Positions 41,707 to 49,529 of a stretch of DNA of 64,000 bases are shown piece after piece; positions within the stretch are counted from its first letter, which is position 1, and each line of letters opens with the position of its first letter. Both the position numbers and the translations under genes were made by a program. The notes under the pieces were generated by a model. It worked only from the letters and a program-made list of their open reading frames with translations, ran no database searches and was not told the origin of the DNA. The DNA comes from Variovorax paradoxus (lineage in GTDB: Bacteria > Pseudomonadota > Gammaproteobacteria > Burkholderiales > Burkholderiaceae_C): contig NZ_CP102931.1 of the NCBI RefSeq assembly GCF_024734665.1, positions 3,036,001-3,100,000 of the forward strand, given 5' to 3'.

Positions 41707-43428
41707 ATGGAGACACAAGACATCAGTGTGGAAGCAGCATCCCTGAACGATCTGCGCGGCGTTCTGGTCCTTGGGCCTGACGGCAAGCAACTGGCAGCCA
41801 GTGGCATCGCGCTTCAGCCGGAGCTCGCGCGCGGCATCGAGGCGGGATGGCAGGATGCACGGCGCCGCGAGCGGCGCGTGTTCACCGTGGATGGTCCGGG
41901 CCAGCGTCCGATCGTCGTGATCGTGCTCCCCGCGCCCGATGCGACCGTGCTGGTCGCCATCGAACGCGAGAGTCGCGACGCCCTGTTCGAGTTCGTTGGC
42001 GCCGTCGATTTTGCGGGCGACATCCTCTCTCACTTCCTGACCAATCCGTTCGAGGCGCTGTCGGTCGTCGACCGCGATGCGATGGTTCGCTACATGAGCC
42101 CCGTGCACGAGCGCTTCTTCGGCTTGCGGCCCGGCGGCGGCGTCGGTCGCCACACGACGGAAGTGATCGAGAACTCGCGGCTGCACGAGGTGGTCAAGAG
42201 CGGCAAGGCGGAGATCGGTCTGCTGCACGAGATGCGCGGCATCACGCGCGTTGTCTCGCGCAATCCGATCCGCAACAGCCGGGGTGAATTGGTGGGAGCC
42301 ATCGGCCAGATCATGTTCAAGGGCCCGGAGCAGTTGCAGACCTTGTCCAACGAGGTCTCCAAACTGAAGTCGGAAGTGGCCTACTACCGCCGCGAACTCG
42401 ACGACCTGCGCAACCGCAGTTATGGCCTGGACCAGATGGTTGGCGAAAGCCTCGCCATGCAGCGGCTCAAGCAGCAGATCGTGAAGGTGGCGCCTCTGGA
42501 CGTCCCCGTGCTCCTCACCGGCGAAAGCGGAACGGGCAAGGAGTTGGCCGCGCATGCGATCCACAAGCTCAGCCCCCGGCGCGACGACACGATGGTGATG
42601 GTCAATGCGGCTGCGCTGCCGGCCACGCTGGTCGAGAGCGAGCTGTTCGGCTACGAGGCGGGCTCCTTCACCGGTGCCGAGCGCAAGGGACGCAAGGGCA
42701 AGATCGAGCAAGCCGACCGCGGCAGCCTGTTCTTCGACGAGGTGGGCGACATGCCGGCCGAGGTGCAGGTGAAGCTGCTTCGCGTGCTGCAGGACGGGAG
42801 CTTTCAGCGGGTCGGCGGAAGCGAGCTGCGCCGCTCCAACTTTCGCCTCATCAGCGCGAGCAATCGCAACTTCGAAGCGATGATCGCCGATGGCACCTTT
42901 CGCCTCGATCTGTTCTACCGCATCGGCGGCGTCACCATTCGCCTGCCGGCGCTGCGGGAGCGCCTGGAGGACATCCCGCTGCTGGTCGATCTGGCGCTCA
43001 AGCAGTTCGCCGATCGCCATGGGCAGCGCGCGAAGAAGCTCTCCGACGCCGCCATCGCGTTCCTGCAGGGCCAGCGCTGGCCCGGCAATGTCCGCCAGTT
43101 GATACACACGGTCGAGCGCGCCGCGATCTTCAGCGACCTGGACCTGATCGAGCCCTCCGACTTCGGCACCATCGACATGGAGCCCGGCGAAAAGCCGCAG
43201 CCCTCGGTCGAGCCAGACGACAGCGCAACCATCTCTCTCAAGGCCGCGCCGCAGGAGCACACGCGCGTGAGCAGCGCGGTCGAGCAGGTGGAGGAGCAAA
43301 TGATCCGCCAGGCAATGACGAAGTTCAACGGCAACAAGAAGCGGGTCGCTGCCGAGTTGGGCATCTCCCGCTCCTATCTGTACAAGCGCCTCGCGCAGAT
43401 GGGCTTCGGCGCCGAGTCCGAGAGTTGA
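41707..43428 (+). CDS. Sigma-54-dependent AAA+ transcriptional activator
   Basis: A 573-residue enhancer-binding protein. Residues about 1-230 hold a sensory part with a PAS-like domain (NPFEALSVVDRDAMVRYMSP, then VGRHTTEVIENS). A short coiled segment (about 215-240) precedes the AAA+ core: Walker A GESGTGKE (272-279), the sigma-54 contact loop GSFTGA (319-324; consensus GAFTGA, A to S), Walker B SLFFDEVGDM and FRLDLFYRI. The C-terminal Fis-type helix-turn-helix is KKRVAAELGISRSYLYKRL. It lacks a response-regulator receiver, so it probably senses a small molecule directly. It is divergent from the CoA operon and surrounded by sigma-54 promoters at 31.2, 41.5, 44.6, 45.7, 45.9, 49.1 and 49.3 kb. 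Confidence 0.95.
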   Translation: METQDISVEAASLNDLRGVLVLGPDGKQLAASGIALQPELARGIEAGWQDARRRERRVFTVDGPGQRPIVVIVLPAPDATVLVAIERESRDALFEFVGAVDFAGDILSHFLTNPFEALSVVDRDAMVRYMSPVHERFFGLRPGGGVGRHTTEVIENSRLHEVVKSGKAEIGLLHEMRGITRVVSRNPIRNSRGELVGAIGQIMFKGPEQLQTLSNEVSKLKSEVAYYRRELDDLRNRSYGLDQMVGESLAMQRLKQQIVKVAPLDVPVLLTGESGTGKELAAHAIHKLSPRRDDTMVMVNAAALPATLVESELFGYEAGSFTGAERKGRKGKIEQADRGSLFFDEVGDMPAEVQVKLLRVLQDGSFQRVGGSELRRSNFRLISASNRNFEAMIADGTFRLDLFYRIGGVTIRLPALRERLEDIPLLVDLALKQFADRHGQRAKKLSDAAIAFLQGQRWPGNVRQLIHTVERAAIFSDLDLIEPSDFGTIDMEPGEKPQPSVEPDDSATISLKAAPQEHTRVSSAVEQVEEQMIRQAMTKFNGNKKRVAAELGISRSYLYKRLAQMGFGAESES

Positions 43429-43429
43429 T

Positions 43430-43473
43430 CGCTGGCGCGCGGCGCTGACTGCGAACGCACTACCGCGCCAGCG
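43430..43473. terminator. Large inverted repeat between convergent genes
   Basis: CGCTGGCGCG (43430-43439) pairs with CGCGCCAGCG (43464-43473), a perfect 10-bp stem with a 24-base loop. It spans the end of the activator gene and the end of the second CoA-transferase gene. There is no T-tract, but the position suggests a bidirectional terminator. Confidence 0.45.
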
Positions 43474-44599
43474 CGGCGGAGTCCGCTTCTCCGAGCGCTG
43501 GCGCCGTGCTGGCGCCTTTCCGCCGAAGCGGCGGCGCAATCGGCAGCGGCAGCGATGGGATCTCGCGGCCCTCGTCGCCCGTGATCCGCGCATCGAAAAG
43601 GCCGCGCTCGCGGAAGTGCGGCGTTTGCACCGCCTCCTCCAGTGACTTCACCACCGACACGCACGCATCGACTCCCGCGAAGCGCTGCAACCACTCGTCC
43701 GCCGTGCGGCTGGCGATGATGGCCGCGATGGCTTCGCGTGTGCCATTGGGGTCGACCGAATCATTCAACAGCTGCGGCGCTTCCAGCACGCGCAAGAAGT
43801 TTTCCCAGAACTTCTGCTCCAGCGGCGCACATGCCAGGTACCGGCCGTCCCGCGCACGGTAGACCTGATAGCGCGGCGTGCCCCCGGTCACGAGATCGCC
43901 GCCCGGTGTGGGCCATTCGCCCGCCGCAAAACCATTGCCCAGCCCCCAGTAAACCAGCGGGAACAGGTTGTCTGCCATCGCGACATCGATGTAGCAGCCA
44001 AGGCCGCCGGACTCGCGCGCGCGCAGGGCGAGCAGGATGTTCATGAGGGCCGGGTAGGCCCCGCCCACGAGGTCGGCCGCGAGCACGCTGGGCAGCACGG
44101 GCGCACCGTCCGCACCGGCGGTCAGCGCCATGAGGCCAGTCTCCGCCTGGTAGTTGAGATCGTGCGCGGCCATGTCGGCGAGCGGGCCCTGCTGACCCCA
44201 CCCCGTGATGGCGCAATAGATCAACCCGGGGTTGATCGCGCGCATGGCGTCGTACCCCAGCCCGAGACGGTCCATCACGCCAGGGCGGAACTGCTCGACC
44301 AGTACATCGGCATGCCGCACCAGCGCGATGGCCTGCGCCACGGCAGTCGGGTCCTTCAGGTCCAGTGCCACCGAACGCTTGCCCTGGTTCAGCAGTGCGA
44401 AGTTCACGCTGTCCCGCCCGAACTTCGGCACGTAGGAGCGCATCTCGTCGCCACGGCCGGGTCGTTCGATCTTGATGACTTCGGCACCGGCCTGGGCGAG
44501 CAGCAGGCTGCACATCGGCCCCGGGAGCAGGGTGCTGAAGTCGACCACGCGGATGCCGGTCAGGGGCGCGCGCTGCGCCGGGTTGTCTTGTGGATTCAT
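43460..44599 (-). CDS. CaiB/BaiF family CoA-transferase or alpha-methylacyl-CoA racemase-like protein
   Basis: A 379-residue family III protein. GIRVVDFSTLLPGPMCSLLL, then KIERPGRGDEMRSYVPKFG and NQGKRSVALDLKDPTAVAQA are followed by AAHDLNYQAETGL with the catalytic Asp (about 147). The HDLNY form and the GRGDEMRSY loop are closer to alpha-methylacyl-CoA racemases than to formyl-CoA transferase, so racemase activity is an alternative. ATG 44599 coincides with the transcription start predicted from the exact sigma-54 site at 44611-44625, which lies in the 30-bp gap after the Bug gene. An in-frame start at 44626 would precede that promoter. Confidence 0.88.
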   Translation of the reverse strand: MNPQDNPAQRAPLTGIRVVDFSTLLPGPMCSLLLAQAGAEVIKIERPGRGDEMRSYVPKFGRDSVNFALLNQGKRSVALDLKDPTAVAQAIALVRHADVLVEQFRPGVMDRLGLGYDAMRAINPGLIYCAITGWGQQGPLADMAAHDLNYQAETGLMALTAGADGAPVLPSVLAADLVGGAYPALMNILLALRARESGGLGCYIDVAMADNLFPLVYWGLGNGFAAGEWPTPGGDLVTGGTPRYQVYRARDGRYLACAPLEQKFWENFLRVLEAPQLLNDSVDPNGTREAIAAIIASRTADEWLQRFAGVDACVSVVKSLEEAVQTPHFRERGLFDARITGDEGREIPSLPLPIAPPLRRKGASTAPALGEADSAALAR

Positions 44600-44610
44600 G
44601 CGGCGGTGTT

Positions 44611-44625
44611 GCAAGCCATGTGCCA
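44611..44625 (-). promoter_or_regulatory. Sigma-54 (-24/-12) promoter of the second CoA-transferase gene
   Basis: Minus-strand TGGCACATGGCTTGC is an exact consensus match squeezed into the 30-bp gap between the Bug stop (44630) and the CoA-transferase start (44599). The predicted transcription start coincides with the ATG, so a leaderless message is possible. Confidence 0.8.
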
Positions 44626-44629
44626 CGAC

Positions 44630-45601
44630 TCACTGCTTCCGGATGCCCAGCCCCTCGACCAGCTTCTGCATCTGCGCCAGGTCGCGTCCGAGGAACTCGG
44701 TGTATTCGGCGGGCGACATGATCATGGGCTCCGAACCTTCATCGCGCATGCGGTCCCGCAGTTCCTTGCTGTTCAGCGCGAAATGCAGCGCCTCCGAAAG
44801 CCTGGTCAGTGCGTCTTTTGGCGTGCCGGCCGGCGCCACCATGCCAAGCCACAGGGAATAGCTGAATTCAGGCACACCCTGCTCCGCCATGGTCGGAACG
44901 TCCGGCAGTCCGGGCAGGCGCTGGGCCGAACTCACGGCCAGGGCCTTGAGCTGACCCGCCTTCACCTTGCCCGCACCGCTGCCGTAGGCTTCGAAGATCA
45001 TGGTCACGCGGCCGGCGATCACGTCGGTCATGGCGGCGCCATTGCCCTTGTACGGCACGTGCATCACCTTCAGCCCGGCCTGTTGAAGGAACAGCGCGGC
45101 GCCCAGATGGGTCGTGGTGCCCACTCCCGCCGAGGCGTAGGTCAACTGGTCGGGCCTGGCCTTGGCGCGAACCATGAAGTCCGCGAGAGTCTTGTCCGGC
45201 TGGCCCATGCCTTCGACCAGCAGCACCGGCGAGCGCACCATCGGGCCCACACCCGTGAAATCCTTGAGGAGGTCATAGCCGGGGTCGAGCTTCACGGCCG
45301 GCTGGATGGCCAAAGTGCCGGCCGTCGCAAGCAGGGTGTATCCGTCGGCGGGCTGCGTCTTCACATAACGGATGCCCAGCAGGCCATCGGCGCCGGCCTT
45401 GTTGTCGATGATCACCGACTGGCCCAGCTTCTCGGCCATCTTCTGGGCCACCAGGCGTGTGGTGACGTCGACCAGGCCACCTGGTGCAGTGTTGACGACG
45501 ATGCGGATGGGACGTGACGGAAAGTCGTCGGCTGCCACCGCGCACGATGCGGCGAACGCCGTGCTCAGCGCAAGAAGCGCAAGGATGATTCGGGATTGCA
45601 T
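44630..45601 (-). CDS. Bug/TctC-type tripartite tricarboxylate receptor
   Basis: A 323-residue exported receptor. The signal peptide MQSRIILALLALSTAFAASC runs on to AVA; the mature part has FPSRPIRIVVNTAPGGLVD and LGQSVIIDNKAGADG. The leader sequence is short and the start is directly at the signal peptide. The receptor is closely similar to those at 12221 and 24841 (shared LHVPYKG/MHVPYKGNGAAMTDVIAG-type segments). A sigma-54 promoter at 45720-45734 gives a leader of about 107 bases. It is followed by the CoA-transferase/racemase gene. It probably captures the substrate of the sigma-54-controlled pathway. Confidence 0.92.
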   Translation of the reverse strand: MQSRIILALLALSTAFAASCAVAADDFPSRPIRIVVNTAPGGLVDVTTRLVAQKMAEKLGQSVIIDNKAGADGLLGIRYVKTQPADGYTLLATAGTLAIQPAVKLDPGYDLLKDFTGVGPMVRSPVLLVEGMGQPDKTLADFMVRAKARPDQLTYASAGVGTTTHLGAALFLQQAGLKVMHVPYKGNGAAMTDVIAGRVTMIFEAYGSGAGKVKAGQLKALAVSSAQRLPGLPDVPTMAEQGVPEFSYSLWLGMVAPAGTPKDALTRLSEALHFALNSKELRDRMRDEGSEPMIMSPAEYTEFLGRDLAQMQKLVEGLGIRKQ

Positions 45602-45719
45602 CTTTCTTGTGTCTCCAATTGAAGTGGGTTCCCGCAGATGCCTGAAGACGGACTTGGTCTGGCTGAAGCGGGACGGTGTGGTCGCATGTCTCCAACGGTC
45701 AAATCGCAGGAGACAGAGA

Positions 45720-45734
45720 GCAAATCAAATGCCA
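45720..45734 (-). promoter_or_regulatory. Sigma-54 promoter of the Bug/CoA-transferase unit
   Basis: Minus-strand TGGCATTTGATTTGC matches TGGCAY-N5-TTGC exactly. The predicted transcription start is about 45708, upstream of the Bug gene. It faces away from another sigma-54 site at 45883-45898; the two promoters share a 150-bp region. Confidence 0.78.
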
Positions 45735-45750
45735 TGCCCGGTTCTCGCCA

Positions 45751-45806
45751 ATGCATGCCTTGCGCTGCGCCGCATGCATCCGTCGAGGCCAGCAGCGTCG
45801 CTGCTG
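45751..45806. promoter_or_regulatory. Two dyads between divergent sigma-54 promoters, candidate activator sites
   Basis: ATGCATGC (45751-45758) pairs with GCATGCAT (45772-45779), and CAGCAGCG-T-CGCTGCTG (45790-45806) is a perfect 8-bp dyad. Both lie between the divergent sigma-54 promoters, where an enhancer-binding protein could serve both directions. Confidence 0.4.
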
Positions 45807-45882
45807 CGCACACCTGTCGCCGGCACGGACACATGCACGCATTGACAGTGAGCCCGCAGCGCCTGCCTGGCGTCTTCATCGG

Positions 45883-45898
45883 TGGCATGCGTGTTGCT
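45883..45898 (+). promoter_or_regulatory. Sigma-54 promoter of the SDR/Bug unit
   Basis: TGGCATGCGTGTTGCT matches the -24/-12 consensus exactly. The predicted transcription start is about 45909, 25 bases before ATG 45934. Confidence 0.78.
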
Positions 45899-45933
45899 GA
45901 TCGGCATGGCACACGAACTTACAGAGGCACTTC

Positions 45934-46692
45934 ATGAGCAGATTCAGCGACCGTACGTTCATCATCACCGGCGGTGCCAGCGGCATCGGCGAGGCCACGG
46001 TCCGCCGCGCGCATGCCGAAGGCGCGGCAGTGGTGATCGTCGACGCCGATGCAGCGGGCGCGGCGCGGCTTGCGGCGGAACTCGGGCCCGAACGCAGCCT
46101 CGCGATCGCACTGGACGTGAGCGACCCGGACCAGGTCCGGGCCTGCATCGACGACGCCCTCGCGCGCTTCGGCACCCTCGACGTGCTGGTCAACAGCGCC
46201 GGCATTCGCGACACCCACAGCCTGGAGGAGCTGCCGACCGAGCGCTGGCGGCGGGTGATGGCCGTCAACAGCGAAGGCGTGTTCAATACCGCTCAAGCCT
46301 TCGTTCGCAAAGTGCGGGCCGCGCAGCGGCCGGCAGCGATCGTGAACGTCGCATCGACCGCCGGCATCATCGGCATCGTCAACCGCCCCGTGTATGTGGC
46401 CTCGAAGCACGCGGTGGTCGGCCTGACCCGCGAGATGGCCATCGACCTCGCGCCGCACAACATCCGCGTGAACGTCGTATGCCCCGGCATGATCTATACG
46501 CCCATGACCGCGTCGTACTTCGAGAAGCCCGAGGATGCGGAGCGGATCGCGCACTCCATGCCATTGGGCCGCGCGGGCAAGCCGGAAGAGATCGCATCGG
46601 TGATCCTGTTCCTGGCGTCCGACGACGCCAGCTTCGTCACTGGCGCAGTGATTCCCGCGGACGGCGGATTCACGGCCGGCAAGAGTCATTGA
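45934..46692 (+). CDS. Short-chain dehydrogenase/reductase under sigma-54 control
   Basis: A 252-residue SDR. TGGASGIG is at residues 12-19, with an Asp after beta-2 (VVIVDADAAGA) that favours NAD. NSAGIRDTHS (about 87-96) replaces the usual NNAG with NSAG. The Ser is in NVASTAGIIGI (about 141), and YVASKHAVVG (Tyr 154, Lys 158) completes the triad. The C-terminus is TGAVIPADGGFTAG. It starts 25 bases from a predicted sigma-54 start and is followed 2 bp later by a Bug gene. It likely oxidises a hydroxy intermediate of the same pathway. Confidence 0.92.
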   Translation: MSRFSDRTFIITGGASGIGEATVRRAHAEGAAVVIVDADAAGAARLAAELGPERSLAIALDVSDPDQVRACIDDALARFGTLDVLVNSAGIRDTHSLEELPTERWRRVMAVNSEGVFNTAQAFVRKVRAAQRPAAIVNVASTAGIIGIVNRPVYVASKHAVVGLTREMAIDLAPHNIRVNVVCPGMIYTPMTASYFEKPEDAERIAHSMPLGRAGKPEEIASVILFLASDDASFVTGAVIPADGGFTAGKSH

Positions 46693-46694
46693 CG

Positions 46695-47705
46695 ATGAAC
46701 GGCCGACGCGTTTGCGATGGCGCGTGCATCAGCCCTGTGCGGCGCGCGGTCGCTGCCTGCCTTCTGGGTCTGGCGAGCGGCCTTGCCGCAGGCCAGCGGC
46801 CCTGGCCCGCCAAGCCCATTCGCATCATCGTGCCCTTCCCTGCTGGCGGGCAGACCGATGTCGCCGCCCGCCTGGTCGGCCAGGCGTTGGGCGAAGCGCT
46901 GAAGATCCCGGTGGTGATCGAGAACAGGGCCGGCGCCCACGGCCTGATCGGCGGTGCCGAGGCGGCCAGGGCGCCGGCCGACGGCTACACGCTGCTGGTG
47001 GCGAGCACGGGAGCGGTGGTGATCAATCCGTTGCTGTACGAGAAGATGCCGTACGACCCGCTGCTCGACTTCGCGCCGGTATCGCAGTTGATCAACGTGC
47101 CCATCGTGGTGATGACGAGCACGCAGGCGCTGCCGGCCAAGACCCTGAAAGAGCTGGTGGCCCATGCCAGGGCCAACCCGGGCAAGCTCGACTTCTCATC
47201 GGCGGGCAACGGCGGGTCTTCTCACCTGGTTGCGGAATACTTCAAGTACCGCACCGGCACCTCCATGACGCATGTCCCCTTCAAGGGGGAGGCGCCGGCC
47301 ACTGAAGCGGTGGTGGCGGGCCACGTGCACCTGATGTTCAACACACTGGTGAGCACCTTGCCACAGATGAAGTCGGGCCGCGTTCGCGTGCTCGCCACCA
47401 CCACGCGCGAACGCCTTCCCGAATTGCCGGACGTGCCCACCGTGGCCGAGACGCTGGGACTGAAGGACTTCGAAGCATCGTCTTGGACGGCACTGTATGC
47501 GCCGGCAGGCACGGCGCAAGAGATCGTGCAGCGCATCTCGGCGCAAGTCGATGAGGCGCTGAAGCGCCCTGCCCTCGCCGGGCGGCTGAAGGAACTCGGC
47601 GCTGTCGCGGTGGGCGGTACCCCCGAGCAGTTGGCCCAGCTGCAACGAACCGAACTGGAGAAGTGGCGCCAGGTCGTCAAGGCGGGACGCATCAAGGCGG
47701 ACTGA
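46695..47705 (+). CDS. Bug/TctC-type tripartite tricarboxylate receptor
   Basis: A 336-residue receptor. The export segment is RRAVAACLLGLASGLAAGQR (about 16-35), followed by PWPAKPIRIIVPFPAGGQTD and IPVVIENRAGAHG. ATG 46695 is two bases after the SDR stop, so the two genes are co-transcribed from the sigma-54 promoter at 45883. It is more divergent from the module A/B receptors than the one at 44630 is. It converges with the receptor gene ending at 47751, 45 bp away. Ligand unknown. Confidence 0.9.
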   Translation: MNGRRVCDGACISPVRRAVAACLLGLASGLAAGQRPWPAKPIRIIVPFPAGGQTDVAARLVGQALGEALKIPVVIENRAGAHGLIGGAEAARAPADGYTLLVASTGAVVINPLLYEKMPYDPLLDFAPVSQLINVPIVVMTSTQALPAKTLKELVAHARANPGKLDFSSAGNGGSSHLVAEYFKYRTGTSMTHVPFKGEAPATEAVVAGHVHLMFNTLVSTLPQMKSGRVRVLATTTRERLPELPDVPTVAETLGLKDFEASSWTALYAPAGTAQEIVQRISAQVDEALKRPALAGRLKELGAVAVGGTPEQLAQLQRTELEKWRQVVKAGRIKAD

Positions 47706-47750
47706 GCACTCCGACTCTCCGTGGCGCAACCCACGTATCGACCTGCCCTT

Positions 47751-48734
47751 TCACTCCATCCGGATGTCGTTGTCCCTCACGACGCGAGTCCAGCGCATCG
47801 TCTCCTCGCGGAGGTACTTGCCAAACGCCGTCGCGTCGCGGATTTCGACCGAGAGCCCGAGCGCCATGAGGTGCTCACGCATTGCCGGGTCACCGGCGGC
47901 GTTGGCGAAAGCCTTGGCCAACCGGGCGGTGATGACGGGTGGCGTATGAGCCGGCACCATGAACCCATACCAGACCACGGGCTTGAAGTCCGCGAAGCCC
48001 AGTTCCGCCATGGTCGGCACCTTGGGGAGATTGGGAAGGCGCTGCCCGGAGGTCACGGCCAGCACGCGGACCATGCCGGTCTTGGTCATCTGCATGCCTT
48101 CAAGGCTGGAGACGAACATGAACTGCACGCGGCCGGCAGCCACGTCCTGGACAGCCGGCGCGACCCCTCGGTAGGGCACATGGGTGCCGGTCACGCCCAG
48201 GTCGCGCACGAAGCGCGCAGGCACGAGGTGGCCGAGTGAACCGATGCCGCCGGAGCCATAGGTGATGCCACTGGGCGAGGTCTTCGCTGCGGCCGCCAGG
48301 TCCGCGATGGACCGGGTGTTCGACATCGCCGGCACAACGAGCATCAGGGGCACGGCGCCCACGCCGAGCACAGGCGTGAAATCGCGCTCCAGGTCGTACG
48401 GCAGGTTGGATCGCAGGCTGCCCACAGTCACGGAATTCGGCGTCACCTGCAAGATCGTGTAGCCGTCCGGCTTCGCGCTTGCTGCCGCCTGGGTCCCGAT
48501 CACGGTGTTGCCGCCCGCCCGGTTGTCGACGACAACGGGCTGGCCGAGTTCGGCTTGCAGCTTTTCCGCGAAGGCGCGTGCCAGGATGTCGCTGGAGCCG
48601 CCTGCCGGGAAAGGAACGATGAGCTTCAGCGGACGCGAAGGAAAGGCCGGTTGCGCCATCACTGCGGCAGCGAGACAAGCCGTGCCGGCGAGCGCGGCCG
48701 CTGTGCGCGCCAGCATGTTGAGGATTTTTCTCAT
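47751..48734 (-). CDS. Bug/TctC-type tripartite tricarboxylate receptor
   Basis: A 327-residue receptor. The signal peptide is MLARTAAALAGTACLAAAVM, ending AQP; the mature part has FPSRPLKLIVPFPAGGSSDI and LGQPVVVDNRAGGNTVIGTQ. ATG 48734 is the natural start; longer frames upstream overlap the CMD gene. It follows the small CMD gene by 32 bp on the same strand, and both are likely driven by the near-consensus sigma-54 site at 49138-49152. Function as periplasmic carboxylate capture is inferred from the family. Confidence 0.91.
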   Translation of the reverse strand: MRKILNMLARTAAALAGTACLAAAVMAQPAFPSRPLKLIVPFPAGGSSDILARAFAEKLQAELGQPVVVDNRAGGNTVIGTQAAASAKPDGYTILQVTPNSVTVGSLRSNLPYDLERDFTPVLGVGAVPLMLVVPAMSNTRSIADLAAAAKTSPSGITYGSGGIGSLGHLVPARFVRDLGVTGTHVPYRGVAPAVQDVAAGRVQFMFVSSLEGMQMTKTGMVRVLAVTSGQRLPNLPKVPTMAELGFADFKPVVWYGFMVPAHTPPVITARLAKAFANAAGDPAMREHLMALGLSVEIRDATAFGKYLREETMRWTRVVRDNDIRME

Positions 48735-48766
48735 GCGCTTGTCCTTGCGTTGGGCTCCCACGGTCT

Positions 48767-49093
48767 TCAGCTTTCCTCGGCTTCGAACAGGTCGAGCGCG
48801 GCCCTGCCGGCAGCCAGGCCGGCTGGCCAGCCCGCATAGAAAGTCACCTGCACGACAAGGCCGCGCAGTTCGTCCAGCGTGATGCCGGCTTCGACACCGC
48901 GGCGCATCCACACCGTCAGTTCATCGACCTTTCCGCCAGCTGCCAGGACTCCGCAGGTGACGAGGATGCGGTCGCGATAGGCCAACTCGGGCTGCTTCCA
49001 GACATCGCCAAGCAGCACCTGCTCGCGGATGCGGGCCAGTTGCGGAACGTTCTTGTAGACGCGGGCGGGATCGGACGTGGGGACGGGCTGCAT
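48767..49093 (-). CDS. Carboxymuconolactone decarboxylase family protein (PcaC-like size)
   Basis: A 108-residue single-domain protein. ELAYRDRILVTCGVLAAGGK, then VDELTVWMRRGVEAGITLDE and VVQVTFYAGWPAGLAAGRAA, match the PcaC family layout. There is one Cys (VTCGV) and no CxxC, as in PcaC. In 4-carboxymuconolactone decarboxylase the conserved His lies in the middle helix; here that helix reads TVWMRRGVEAG, with Trp/Met instead of His, so the activity may differ. ATG 49093 is preceded by AAGGAGCC. It is the first gene of a two-gene unit with the Bug receptor, driven from 49138-49152. Confidence 0.82.
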   Translation of the reverse strand: MQPVPTSDPARVYKNVPQLARIREQVLLGDVWKQPELAYRDRILVTCGVLAAGGKVDELTVWMRRGVEAGITLDELRGLVVQVTFYAGWPAGLAAGRAALDLFEAEES

Positions 49094-49137
49094 GTGTTGG
49101 CTCCTTCGATGTGGTTGGACTGGACTTCCCTCGGAGT

Positions 49138-49152
49138 GCAAGACACGTGCCG
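49138..49152 (-). promoter_or_regulatory. Near-consensus sigma-54 promoter of the CMD/Bug unit
   Basis: Minus-strand CGGCACGTGTCTTGC keeps GG and GC at the required spacing and differs from TGGCAC-N5-TTGC only at the first base. The predicted transcription start is near 49126, about 33 bases before ATG 49093. Confidence 0.6.
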
Positions 49153-49169
49153 GTCGCTGTGCCGCGATC

Positions 49170-49199
49170 CACACCGTGCGCGGCGGTACACGCGGTGTG
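49170..49199. promoter_or_regulatory. Interrupted dyad between divergent sigma-54 promoters
   Basis: CACACCG (49170-49176) pairs with CGGTGTG (49193-49199), 16 bases apart. It lies between the minus-strand site at 49138 and the plus-strand site at 49303, and its ACAC-x-G half-site resembles that of the dyad at 31251-31271. Confidence 0.35.
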
Positions 49200-49302
49200 T
49201 TCGCCGACGGCAGTTGTACGTGCGCGAAACATCCGGGCTTGCGCAAAAGACATTGCGGGCGGAATTACGCGGTGTTTCGTCGGGGTTGGGCATCCATTTG
49301 GC

Positions 49303-49318
49303 TGGCATCGCATTTGCT
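49303..49318 (+). promoter_or_regulatory. Sigma-54 promoter of the porin gene
   Basis: TGGCATCGCATTTGCT is an exact TGGCAY-N5-TTGC match. The predicted transcription start is near 49329, giving a 200-base leader before the porin ATG at 49530. The 436-bp gene-free stretch 49094-49529 contains this site, the divergent site at 49138 and the dyad at 49170, and no ORF I can support. Confidence 0.72.
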
Positions 49319-49529
49319 CCCGGCTTCGATGTCGCTTCATTCATCAGAACCAAGAAGGCAAACAGCCGGAGCGAGGGAAATGTGCATGCGCCGCCGACAC
49401 GCGATGCCGCAAGTGCAATAGCGACAGCTTCTCAAAAGGAGGTTGACCTGAAGACCGACAGGGCGCGCCGAACAGCAATGGCGGTGCGTTCATCTGTCGG
49501 CATCGATGTTTAACCTTGGAGACAACTCA

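Noticed and set aside
41677..43593. A 638-codon open frame on the minus strand opposite the sigma-54 activator
   Set aside because: It is the antisense shadow of a strongly supported gene in GC-rich DNA, has His/Gln/Arg-rich composition and no recognisable domain.
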